This document shows, in pieces, positions 7,093 to 15,064 of a stretch of 17,906 bases of DNA. Origin of the DNA: Solirubrobacterales bacterium (GTDB taxonomy: Bacteria; Actinomycetota; Thermoleophilia; Solirubrobacterales; Solirubrobacteraceae); assembly GCA_003157595.1 (NCBI GenBank), contig PMKB01000006.1, positions 1 through 17,906 on the forward strand. The letters run 5' to 3'. The notes under the pieces are model-generated. The model had not been told where the DNA came from. It did not search any database and saw only the letters and a list, made by a program, of their open reading frames with translations. Position numbers and translations under genes: made by a program. Positions within the stretch are counted from its first letter, which is position 1. Each line of letters begins with the position of its first letter.

Positions 7093-9675
7093 TTGGCGTA
7101 CACGCCTCGAGGTGCCGTCGAGGGGCATGAGCTCGCGGAGCTGCGTGATGGCTGGGAAGCGGCGGACTCCGAGCCCGGGTCATGCGCCGACGCCGACCCG
7201 AGCGGGCTCGATCGGCTCGACTGGCGCCCGGCTCTCGTGCCAGGAGGAGCGGCCGACGTCCTCGCCGGCGGCGGCGTGCCGCGGCGCAAGATCGCCGCTG
7301 CGGCGCTGGACGGGCGCGACTGGTGGTTTCGCCGCCGCCTTGTGGTGGCGCCGCCCGCGCCGGGCGAGCAGCTCGTGCTGGTGCTCGAAGGGCTTGCGAC
7401 CGTCGCCGAGGTCTATCTGAACGGCGCGCTCGTGGCGGCCAGCGACTCGATGTTCGCCCGCTCCGCGGTCGATGTGACAGCGGCGCTGGCGGCGGAGAAC
7501 GAGCTGGCGATCTGCTGTCGCGCGCTCACGCCCTTGCTCGCGGTCAGCCGCCGTCCCCGGGCCCGCTGGCGTACCAGGCTCGTCGGCGAAGGGGGCCTGC
7601 GCTTCTTCCGCACGATGGTGCTCGGACGCGCGCCGGGCTTTGCGCCGGGCCCCGCGGTCGTCGGCCCGTGGCGTCCGGTGCGGCTCGAACGCCGTCGCCG
7701 GCTCGCGGTCACGGCGCTCGACGTCCGACCTCGCATCAGCGGCAGCGACGGCGTCCTGGCGCTTGCGCTGCGTATCCAAGCGCTTACGTCACCCGCGCCT
7801 GAACGCATCGTCGCCGAGCTTGAGGGCCCGGGTGGGCCGCATCGCGCCGAACTTGCGCTGAGCGCCGGCGCCGACGAGCTGGTGGCTTCCGGGGAGGTCC
7901 ACGTCCCGGACGCCGCGCGCTGGTGGCCGCATACGCACGGCGACCCCAGCCTCTACCGGCTCACACTCCTCGCGCAGGCCGGCCGGGAGACGCTACGGAT
8001 CGACTGCGGGCGCGTCGGTTTCCGCGAGCTGGGCGGGGGCGAGCAGCTCGAGGCGGACGGCCTGCAGTTGACGATCAACGGGGTCGGCGTGTTCGTCCGC
8101 GGGGCCGTGTGGACGCCACTTGAGGCGAGCGGCCCGTCGCCGTCGCGCGCCAAGCTGCGATCGCTGCTTGAGACGATGCGCGACGCGGGGATGAACATGG
8201 TGCGGATCCCCGGAACGGCGGCGTATGAGTCGGTCAGCTTTCACGATCTCTGTGACGAGCTGGGCATCCTCGTCTGGCAGGACTTCATGTTCGCGAACCT
8301 CGACTATCCCGAGTCCGATCCCGCTTTTCTGGAGGTCGTGGCGCGTGAGGGACGTCAGGTGCTCGGCGATCTCGGCGGGCGGCCCAGCCTGGCCGTGCTC
8401 TGCGGCTCGAGTGAGGTCGCTCAGCAGATCGCGATGCTCGGGCTCGATCCGGCGCTCATCGACGGACCGCTGTATGGCGAGCTCCTGCCGGGTCTTGTGC
8501 GTGACGCCGGGGTCGACGCCGTCTGGGTGCCATCCGCCCCGTGGGGAGGAGTCCTGCCGTTCCGGCCCGACCGCGGCGTCGCCAACTACTACGGCGTCGG
8601 CGGCTACCGGCGGGGACTCGACGATGTGCGCCGTTCGCAGGTGCGTTTCGCGGCGGAGTGCCTCGCTTTCGCAAACGTGCCGGATCAGCCCGTGATCGAT
8701 GAGCTTGCAGAAGGGCAGCCGGCGGGCGTGGCGGTGCACGACCCGCGGTGGAAGGCCGGCGTGCCGCGCGACGCCGGCGTCGGCTGGGACTTCGACGATG
8801 TGCGCGACCACTATCTCGCCATGCTGTTCGAGGACGACCCTTCAGAGCTGCGGCGCAGCGACCACGAGCGTTACCTCGAGCTGTCACGAGCCCTCAGCGG
8901 TGAGGTGATGTCCGAGGTGTTCGGGGAGTGGCGCCGTACGGCCTCATCCTGCGGCGGCGGCCTCATCCTCTGGCTGCGCGACCTGTGTCCCGGCGCCGGC
9001 TGGGGCGTGCTGGACCATCGCGGCGAGCCGAAGGTCGCCTACCACCATCTGCGCCGCGTGCTGGCGCCGCTCGCCGTGTGGAGCATCGACGAGGGGCTGC
9101 GCGGGATCGCCGTCCACGTCGCCAACGACGGCCCCGACACGGTGCGTGCCCGGCTGCGGGTATCGCTCTACAGCGACCTCGAGGTGCGCGTCGAGGAGGT
9201 GACGCGCGAGCTCGAGCTGGCGCCGCACGGCGGTTGCGTGCACGATGTCGAGGAGCTGCTCGGCCGCTTCGTGGACGTGTCCTGGGCCTACCGCTTCGGT
9301 CCGGTGGCGCAGGATGTCGTCGTCTGCAGCCTCGAACGCGACGGCGAGCACGGCGTCGAGCTGCTCTCCCAGTGCTTTCGCCTGCCGGCCGGGCGCGTCC
9401 TGGCGCGCGAGAGCGCGTCGCGGCTGGGACTAACGGCGACGCTGCGCAAGTCCGGCGGCGGGGCCGAGCTGAGAATCCGCGCGCAATGCTTCGTTTACGG
9501 TGTCCGTGTGCACGTTCCCGGCTTCAAGGCGGCGGACGACGCGTTCTCGGTCGAGCCCGGCGGCGAGCGCCGTATCGCCTTGACCGCGCGCTCCGGCGCC
9601 GATCTGGCCGGTGAGGGGACGCTGACAGCGCTCAACCTTGCAGGGCGCGTGCCGATCATAGTCAGTGAGGACTGA
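7093..9675 (+). CDS. Glycoside hydrolase family 2 protein, beta-mannosidase-like, divergent active site
   Basis: About 860 residues with GH2 architecture: jelly-roll sugar-binding domain (WWFRRRL at 77, VYLNG near 110), immunoglobulin-like domain, TIM barrel from about 325 (GVFVRGAVWTPLEA, then MNMVRIPG and LCDELGILVWQDFMFAN), and C-terminal beta-rich domains. The acid/base segment reads LCGSSE with Glu441, where GH2/clan A enzymes normally have Asn-Glu. The likely nucleophile is Glu522 in RFAAEC, matching RFxSE of beta-mannosidases. There is no signal peptide, so it should act in the cytoplasm, or it may bind rather than cleave sugar. The start is uncertain: TTG at 7093 is the only usual in-frame start between the DUF1839 stop and the conserved LRDGW segment. 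An ATG at 6886 would overlap the previous gene by about 180 bases. The stop shares a base with the next start (TGATG). Confidence 0.85.
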   Translation: MAYTPRGAVEGHELAELRDGWEAADSEPGSCADADPSGLDRLDWRPALVPGGAADVLAGGGVPRRKIAAAALDGRDWWFRRRLVVAPPAPGEQLVLVLEGLATVAEVYLNGALVAASDSMFARSAVDVTAALAAENELAICCRALTPLLAVSRRPRARWRTRLVGEGGLRFFRTMVLGRAPGFAPGPAVVGPWRPVRLERRRRLAVTALDVRPRISGSDGVLALALRIQALTSPAPERIVAELEGPGGPHRAELALSAGADELVASGEVHVPDAARWWPHTHGDPSLYRLTLLAQAGRETLRIDCGRVGFRELGGGEQLEADGLQLTINGVGVFVRGAVWTPLEASGPSPSRAKLRSLLETMRDAGMNMVRIPGTAAYESVSFHDLCDELGILVWQDFMFANLDYPESDPAFLEVVAREGRQVLGDLGGRPSLAVLCGSSEVAQQIAMLGLDPALIDGPLYGELLPGLVRDAGVDAVWVPSAPWGGVLPFRPDRGVANYYGVGGYRRGLDDVRRSQVRFAAECLAFANVPDQPVIDELAEGQPAGVAVHDPRWKAGVPRDAGVGWDFDDVRDHYLAMLFEDDPSELRRSDHERYLELSRALSGEVMSEVFGEWRRTASSCGGGLILWLRDLCPGAGWGVLDHRGEPKVAYHHLRRVLAPLAVWSIDEGLRGIAVHVANDGPDTVRARLRVSLYSDLEVRVEEVTRELELAPHGGCVHDVEELLGRFVDVSWAYRFGPVAQDVVVCSLERDGEHGVELLSQCFRLPAGRVLARESASRLGLTATLRKSGGGAELRIRAQCFVYGVRVHVPGFKAADDAFSVEPGGERRIALTARSGADLAGEGTLTALNLAGRVPIIVSED

Positions 9676-11534
9676 TGACCGAGCTGCTTTCAGACGCTCT
9701 GAACGAGTGGCCGCTCGCCGCTCGAGGGCGTCCCTTCTATCTCGCGACGGCGCCGGACGCCGTCTTCGCGATGCTGCACGCGCCCGAGGAGACGACGCGC
9801 TCAGACACCGGCGTCATCCTCTGTTCGCCCTTCGGCTGGGACGAGCTGAGCGCTCATCGCAGCCTTCGCTCCTGGGCGGGAGCGCTCGCGGAAGCGGGCC
9901 ATCCGGCGCTCCGGTTCGATCTGCCCGGAAGCGGCGACAGCGGCGGCTCGCCGCGGGAGCCGCGGCGACTCGAAGCCTGGACCGCGGCGGTGGATGGCGC
10001 CGCGGCGTCGCTGAGGGCGACCGAGGGCTGCGAGCGGATCGTCGCGATCGGCATCGGGCTGGGCGGGATCGTCGCCGCCAACGCGCTCGCACTGGGCGCT
10101 CCGATCGACGACCTCGTGCTCTGGGGAGTCCAGTCGCGCGGACGCGTCTTCATGCGTGAGCTGCAGGCGTTCGCCAGGATTCTGGACGCCGAGGCGGTTC
10201 ACTTCAGCGCGGTGAAGGAGACGCCGCCCGCGCCCGCTGACAGCGACGTGCTCGGGGAGGGCGCGGTGAACGCATCGGGTTTCCTGTTGACGGCGGAGAC
10301 GGTTGCCGCGATCGAGGCGCTCGACCTGACCGACCTGGCGGTCCCCGACGCGCAGCGCCGGAGAATCCTGTTGCTGAGGCGCGATTCCAGCGAGGTTGAC
10401 CGGCGGCTGCGCGAGCACTATGAGCGCAGCGGTGCCGAGGTGACGGTTGCCGACGGGCCCGGTTTCGGCACGTTGATGGTCGACCCCCAATTCTCCAAGC
10501 CGCCCTGGGAGGCGTTCGCCTACACGATGAACTGGCTCGCCCAGGGAGCCACGGCTGCGCCGGCCGCCGTCGCAGCGCCGGTGACGCCTCCGCCGCGCAG
10601 CGCCGAGATCGAGCTGAGCGTCGGTGGGGTGGCGATCCGCGAGACGCCGTTCGAGCTCGACTTTGACGGTGAGCAGCTCAGCGGCGTGCTGACGGAGCCG
10701 GTGCCATCGTCCTTGGGAGAGCCTGCGCTCTGCGCGATCCTGCTGAACCCCGGCGCGGTGCGGCGCATCGGCCACCATCGCATGTGGGTCGAGGTCGCCC
10801 GTCGCTGGGCGGCCCGCGGTGTCCCGACGTTGCGGCTCGACGTGGTCGGCGTGGGCGACTCCGACGGTGTTGAGGGACAGTACGCCCCGCGCACGGCCTT
10901 TCAGCGACATGAGTTTGCCAAGCAGGTGATCGCCGCGTGCGACGAGCTCGAGCGGCGCGGGCTCCCGTCCCAGTTCATCGTCGGCGGTCTTTGCTCGGGC
11001 GCCTATTGGGGCCTGCATGCCGCGCTCGCGGACGACCGGGTTCGCGGCCTGCTGCTCGTGAATCTGCTGGCGTTCTTCTGGAGCGAGGATTTCGGCGCGA
11101 TGCGCGACGCGCGGCGCACGCGCGCATTGCTGCGCGAACGCGATCTCGGCACGATCGCCCGTATCGTCGCGACCGATCGCTGGCGTATGGCCCGAATGGC
11201 GCGCGTGCTGGTGGCACGAGCGCGGGCCGGTCGCGACGGGGGCGGCGACGGCGAGGGGCCTGGCGCGGACATCGTCGGTGTGCTGGCGCAACTCGGTGAG
11301 CGCGACGTCGAGACGCTGTTGCTGCTTTCGCTGGGCGAGCCCCTCTACGACGACTTCGTCTCCTACGGGCTGCTCGACCGGCTCGATGAGTGGCCGAACC
11401 TGCACCTGGAGCGCATTCCGACCGCTGAGCACGTGTTCCGCTCGGCGTGGTCGCAGATCTACATCCACGATGCGCTGGATGACGCCTTGTCGCGCACGCT
11501 GGGTGAGAAAAGCCGGCGATCGGCAGTCGACTGA
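9675..11534 (+). CDS. Tandem alpha/beta hydrolase; first domain apparently inactive, second with Cys nucleophile
   Basis: 619 residues made of two alpha/beta-hydrolase domains (about 15-300 and 325-610) joined by an Ala/Pro-rich linker. In domain 1 the nucleophile elbow is GIGLGG, so Gly128 stands where Ser is expected, and the usual catalytic His region reads MVDPQF with Gln272. It is probably a non-catalytic or binding domain. In domain 2 the elbow is GLCSGA with Cys440, there is an acidic motif GEPLYDD at 554-560, and His586 lies in EHVFRSAW, so a full Cys/Asp/His set is plausible. The type is close to the serine-aminopeptidase-like hydrolases found in exopolysaccharide and exosortase loci. 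Cys nucleophiles occur in dienelactone hydrolase and in acyl transfer. A role as thioesterase or acyltransferase on the carrier-bound product is an inference. It starts at a TGATG junction and is the last gene of the first block. Confidence 0.87.
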   Translation: MTELLSDALNEWPLAARGRPFYLATAPDAVFAMLHAPEETTRSDTGVILCSPFGWDELSAHRSLRSWAGALAEAGHPALRFDLPGSGDSGGSPREPRRLEAWTAAVDGAAASLRATEGCERIVAIGIGLGGIVAANALALGAPIDDLVLWGVQSRGRVFMRELQAFARILDAEAVHFSAVKETPPAPADSDVLGEGAVNASGFLLTAETVAAIEALDLTDLAVPDAQRRRILLLRRDSSEVDRRLREHYERSGAEVTVADGPGFGTLMVDPQFSKPPWEAFAYTMNWLAQGATAAPAAVAAPVTPPPRSAEIELSVGGVAIRETPFELDFDGEQLSGVLTEPVPSSLGEPALCAILLNPGAVRRIGHHRMWVEVARRWAARGVPTLRLDVVGVGDSDGVEGQYAPRTAFQRHEFAKQVIAACDELERRGLPSQFIVGGLCSGAYWGLHAALADDRVRGLLLVNLLAFFWSEDFGAMRDARRTRALLRERDLGTIARIVATDRWRMARMARVLVARARAGRDGGGDGEGPGADIVGVLAQLGERDVETLLLLSLGEPLYDDFVSYGLLDRLDEWPNLHLERIPTAEHVFRSAWSQIYIHDALDDALSRTLGEKSRRSAVD

Positions 11535-11573
11535 CCGTCGCCGGCAGCCGTTTCGGCTCCACCAACCCAGCGG

Positions 11574-11587
11574 GTACTGTGTCGATC
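11574..11587 (+). promoter_or_regulatory. Possible -10 element and leaderless start for the second gene block
   Basis: TACTGT at 11574-11579 fits the actinobacterial TANNNT -10 pattern and ends eight bases before the ATG at 11588, close to the spacing of leaderless transcripts. There is no good Shine-Dalgarno before that ATG. The -35 region (TTTCGG at 11551-11556, 17-base spacer) is weak, so this is only a candidate. Confidence 0.25.
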
Positions 11588-12655
11588 ATGTTCGCGTCGA
11601 GCTTGGAGGCAGACACGATCTCGGTGATCGTCTGCACCCACACGCTCGACCGTTGGGAGAACCTGCGCGCCGCCGTCGAGTCCGTGCGCGCGCAGACGCT
11701 GGCGCCGGCGCAGACGATTGTCGTGATCGACGGCGACCAGGAGCTCGAGCGGCGGGCGTGCGCGGAGCTCGAAGGCGTCGAGGTTGTGCGAAACAGCCAC
11801 GACCCTGGCCTATCCGGCGGACGCCAGACCGGCGCCGAGCACGCCCGAGGTTCGATTCTCGCCTTCCTCGACGACGATGCGGTTGCCGACCGCGACTGGC
11901 TCGAACGGCTGGCGGAGGCCTATCTTGACCCGCTGGTGCTGGGCGTCGGCGGTGCGATCGAGCCCGCCTGGGAGCAGCCGCCGCCGCGCTGGTTCCCGCC
12001 GGAGTTCAACTGGGTCGTCGGCTGCAGCTATGTGGGCATGCCCGCAAGCACGCAGCGTGTTCGCAACGTGATCGGGGCGAACATGTCGATGCGCGCCGCG
12101 GTTCTCGCGCAGGCCGGCGCGTTCGACCCCCGGCTGGGCCGCGCGCCGGGGGCGAAGGCGCTATCGGGGAGCGCCGAGGAGACCGAGCTGTGCATTCGCG
12201 CGGCGCGCGCGCAGCCCGGGCACTACTGGATCTATGAGCCGCGGGCACGCGTCGTTCACGCCGTGCCGCCGCAGCGTGGTACCTGGCGCTATTTCGCCCG
12301 CCGCTGTGCCGTCGAGGGAACCGCGAAGGCAGTGTTGTCGTGCATCGCCGGCGCCGACGACGGCCTGAGCTCCGAGCGTGCCTACGTCCGCTCCGTCCTT
12401 CCCCGCGCGTTGCGCCGCGAGCTCGCGGGCGCGCTGCGGGGTCGTCGCGACGGCCTGGCGCGCGCGTCGGCGATCACGGCCGGACTGGCGATCACGGCTG
12501 CGGCGTACGGGCGCACTCGCTGGATGTCCGCCGTGCGCCTGCGGCCGGGAGCCGACGTGGGCGTGCCCCCGCCGATCCGCTCAGACCCGCCGCCGGATGA
12601 TGAGCAGTCACCGACGGGCGCTGCTCCGTTGGCTTCAGAGCGGCCCGCGCAATGA
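11588..12655 (+). CDS. Family 2 glycosyltransferase (rhamnosyltransferase-like)
   Basis: 355 residues from ATG 11588; GTG at 11579 in the same frame would add three residues. A GT-A fold is clear: ISVIVCTHTLDRWENL at 11-26, IVVIDGD at 44-50, the GLSGGRQTG loop at 74-82, and the metal-binding DDD at 95-97 inside LAFLDDDAVADRDWL. The acceptor/catalytic segment SAEETELCIRA sits near 195-205, followed by YEPRARVVHAVPP, as is usual for GT2 enzymes that add rhamnose or other sugars to surface glycans. The C-terminal 60 residues hold Ala-rich helices and a Pro-rich tail. Sugar and acceptor cannot be read. It follows a 53-base gap after the hydrolase, and its stop overlaps the next ATG (ATGA), so it opens the second translationally coupled group. 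Confidence 0.9.
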   Translation: MFASSLEADTISVIVCTHTLDRWENLRAAVESVRAQTLAPAQTIVVIDGDQELERRACAELEGVEVVRNSHDPGLSGGRQTGAEHARGSILAFLDDDAVADRDWLERLAEAYLDPLVLGVGGAIEPAWEQPPPRWFPPEFNWVVGCSYVGMPASTQRVRNVIGANMSMRAAVLAQAGAFDPRLGRAPGAKALSGSAEETELCIRAARAQPGHYWIYEPRARVVHAVPPQRGTWRYFARRCAVEGTAKAVLSCIAGADDGLSSERAYVRSVLPRALRRELAGALRGRRDGLARASAITAGLAITAAAYGRTRWMSAVRLRPGADVGVPPPIRSDPPPDDEQSPTGAAPLASERPAQ

Positions 12656-13815
12656 CCGAAGCGCCAGCGGAGGGCCGAGCGCGCCGATCCGAGGTGGACC
12701 GTGCCTTGAAGGTGCTGATGGTGACTCCGCGATATCTGCCGGAGATCGGCGGTGTGGAGCGCCACGTTCACGAGGTGGCGACGCGAATTGCGGCCGGCGG
12801 CGAGGCGGAGGTGACCGTGCTGACAACGGTCCGCGACGGGCGCGCGGGCGTGCAACGCGAGGGAGACGTGGAGGTGCGACGTGTGCCGGCGCACCCGCGC
12901 GGGCGGGACTGGCTGTTCGCGCCGGGAATCGTGGGAGAGATCGCGAAGGGCGGCTGGGACGTGGTCCACGTGCAGTCCTACCACACGCTGGTCGCTCCGA
13001 TCGCGATGGCCACGGCCGCACGCCGTCGCATTCCCTATCTCGTGACATTCCATGGCGGCGGGCACTCGCAGCGCGTTCGCAACCAGGCCCGCCGGGGACA
13101 GCGCGCGCTGCTGCGCCCGCTGCTCGCCAGAGCGGTCGCGCTGGTCGCGCTGGCGCCGTTTGAGATCGAGGAGTACTCGGCGGAGCTGCGGATCGGGGCG
13201 GAGCGCTTCGCGCTGATCCCCAACGGCGTCGAGTTGCCGCTGCCCGCGCCGGCGTCGGCGCACAACGGGCGCCACCAGACCGGACACCCGCTGATCGCCT
13301 CGGTCGGACGGCTCGAGCGCTACAAGGGCCACCACCGCGTGATCGCGGCGTTCCCGCATGTGCTCGAGGCTGAGCCGGAGGCGCGACTGTGGGTCGCCGG
13401 CTCGGGCCCGTATGAGGCGCAGTTGAGACGCCTGGCCGCAGATCTCGGGATCGCCGACGCGGTCGAGATCAGCGCTGTCGCCGCCGATGACCGCGCGGAG
13501 ATGGCGCGGCGACTCTCCCAGGTGGATCTGGTGGTCCTGCTGAGCGATTTTGAGACCCATCCGATCGCGGCGCTGGAGACGATCTCGCTCGGGCGGCCGC
13601 TGCTGGTCGCGTCCGGGTCGGGTCTGGGCGAGCTCGCGCAGCGCGGCCTGGCGCGTGCGATCGACCCTGAGCTCGCGCCGCGAGCGGCAGCGGAGGCGAT
13701 CCTGCGCGAGCTGCGCGACCCGCTCTCCCGCGCAGCGGTTGCGCTGCCGACGTGGGACGAGTGTGCGGCGGCGCTGCTGGCGCTGTACCGTCGCGCGGCA
13801 GGCAGATCCAGATGA
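12652..13815 (+). CDS. Family 4 glycosyltransferase (GT-B fold)
   Basis: 387 residues. The N-terminal Rossmann domain has the GT4 entry motif LMVTPRYLPEIGGVERHVHEV at about 22-42, with the Gly-Gly donor/acceptor loop, and DVVHVQSYHTLVAP near 102-115. The C-terminal donor domain has IASVGRLERYKGHHRVI and the retaining-enzyme EX7E signature in FETHPIAALETISLG. Such enzymes transfer a sugar from a nucleotide donor with retention, typically in capsule, exopolysaccharide or glycolipid synthesis. No membrane segment is present. The start and stop both overlap neighbours by four bases (ATGA at each end), placing it firmly in one operon with the flanking glycosyltransferases. Confidence 0.92.
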   Translation: MTEAPAEGRARRSEVDRALKVLMVTPRYLPEIGGVERHVHEVATRIAAGGEAEVTVLTTVRDGRAGVQREGDVEVRRVPAHPRGRDWLFAPGIVGEIAKGGWDVVHVQSYHTLVAPIAMATAARRRIPYLVTFHGGGHSQRVRNQARRGQRALLRPLLARAVALVALAPFEIEEYSAELRIGAERFALIPNGVELPLPAPASAHNGRHQTGHPLIASVGRLERYKGHHRVIAAFPHVLEAEPEARLWVAGSGPYEAQLRRLAADLGIADAVEISAVAADDRAEMARRLSQVDLVVLLSDFETHPIAALETISLGRPLLVASGSGLGELAQRGLARAIDPELAPRAAAEAILRELRDPLSRAAVALPTWDECAAALLALYRRAAGRSR

Positions 13816-15053
13816 GAATCCTGATGCTCGCCCAGTTCTACGCGCCGGTCGTCGGCGGCGAGGAGCGCATGACCCAGTCGCTCGCGGGGGAGCTCGCTCA
13901 GCGCGATCACGACGTCGTCGTCGCGACGCTGCGCCAGCCGGGGCTTCGCGCCTTCGAGGAGATCGACGGGATCCGCGTACACCGGCTGCCCGGGCTCGCC
14001 CAGCGAGCGGGACGCCTGTTCAGTGATGAGGGCCGCCGTCACGCGCCGCCGGCCCCCGACCCGGAAACCGTGATCGCCCTGCGGCGCGTCATCGCTCGCG
14101 AGCGGCCCGACGTCGTCCACGCCCACAACTGGCTCGCGCATGCCTACCTGCCTTTGCGCCGAAACGCTCCGGCTGCCTACGTCCTCAGCCTGCACGATTA
14201 CAGTCTGCTGTGTGCAATCAAGCGCATGATGCGACGGGGCGCGCCCTGCAGCGGTCCGGGCCTGCGCAAGTGCGTGGTCTGCGCGAGCGACCACTACGGT
14301 CGCGCCATGGGCCCGCCGGTTGCCCTGCTGACGATGCTCTCGGGCGCCGCTCAGCGCCGCGCGGCCGATCTCTTCCTGCCCGTCAGCAACGAGGTCGCCC
14401 GGCGCTGCGGACTGGCGGCCGCCCGCCTTCCCTATGAGGTCGTGCCGAACTTCCGGGCCGAGGGCGGAGCGAGCGCATCGTTCGATCCGGCGCTGCTGGC
14501 GCGTCTGCCCGATGAGCCGTTCATCCTCTTCGCCGGCGACATCACGACCGACAAGGGCGTCGGGATCCTGCTCGACGCTCACGCCCGCATGCGGACCGCA
14601 GTCCCGCTCGTGGTGGCCGGACGGCCGGTCGAACCTCAGCTGATCCCGGTGCGCGACAACGTCACCAACCTCGGGCTGCTGCCGCACGATGCGCTGCTGG
14701 CCGCCTGGCGTCGCTGCGCCGTCGGCGTCGTTCCGTCGATCTGGCCGGACCCCTTTCCAACGGTTGCGCTCGAGGCCATGGCTGCCGGCGCGGCCGTCGT
14801 GGTCTCGCGCATCGGTGGGCTGCCCGAGGCGGTCACCGACGGTGAGAGCGGACTGCTCGTGGCGCCGGGGGACGCCGACGAGCTGGCCGGCGCGCTGGAG
14901 CGCCTGATCGGCGATCGCGCGCTGCGCGAGCGGCTCGGCGCGGGCGCCCGAGCGCGCGTCGAGGCCTTCAGCGCGCCCGCCGTCGTCCCGCGCTACGAAG
15001 CGGCCTACGAGCGTGCGCTCGCGGCGAGGAGAGCGGCCCTCGCCATAGGCTGA
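13812..15053 (+). CDS. Family 4 glycosyltransferase with Cys-rich insertion
   Basis: 413 residues, GT-B fold. The N-terminal domain starts MRILMLAQFYAPVVGGEERM and has VVHAHNWLAHAYLPL near 101-115. The donor domain has FILFAGDITTDKGVGILL and the signature WPDPFPTVALEAMA, where the first Glu of the usual EX7E motif is Asp and the second is kept. Four cysteines at 134, 146, 154 and 157 in a basic loop between the two domains look like a small metal-binding or disulfide insertion; I recall this Cys pattern from other bacterial GT4 proteins. The ATG overlaps the previous stop (ATGA). Extensions of the frame upstream would run into the preceding gene. Sugar specificity is unknown. Confidence 0.92.
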   Translation: MRILMLAQFYAPVVGGEERMTQSLAGELAQRDHDVVVATLRQPGLRAFEEIDGIRVHRLPGLAQRAGRLFSDEGRRHAPPAPDPETVIALRRVIARERPDVVHAHNWLAHAYLPLRRNAPAAYVLSLHDYSLLCAIKRMMRRGAPCSGPGLRKCVVCASDHYGRAMGPPVALLTMLSGAAQRRAADLFLPVSNEVARRCGLAAARLPYEVVPNFRAEGGASASFDPALLARLPDEPFILFAGDITTDKGVGILLDAHARMRTAVPLVVAGRPVEPQLIPVRDNVTNLGLLPHDALLAAWRRCAVGVVPSIWPDPFPTVALEAMAAGAAVVVSRIGGLPEAVTDGESGLLVAPGDADELAGALERLIGDRALRERLGAGARARVEAFSAPAVVPRYEAAYERALAARRAALAIG

Positions 15054-15064
15054 GGCGTGCCGTC

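Noticed and set aside
9801..11468. Long open frame on the minus strand opposite the tandem hydrolase gene
   Set aside because: It has no recognisable domain, is rich in Arg/His/Gln as expected from the complement of GC-biased codons, and lies wholly opposite a well-supported gene. It is a GC-frame shadow.
11546..11558. AGCCG-TTT-CGGCT hairpin after the hydrolase gene
   Set aside because: A five-base-pair stem with a three-base loop and no T-run is within chance at this GC content, so I do not call it a terminator.
13320..14687. Long open frame on the minus strand opposite the two GT4 genes
   Set aside because: It crosses two clear glycosyltransferase genes, has low-complexity Ser/Arg/Ala composition and no motif.
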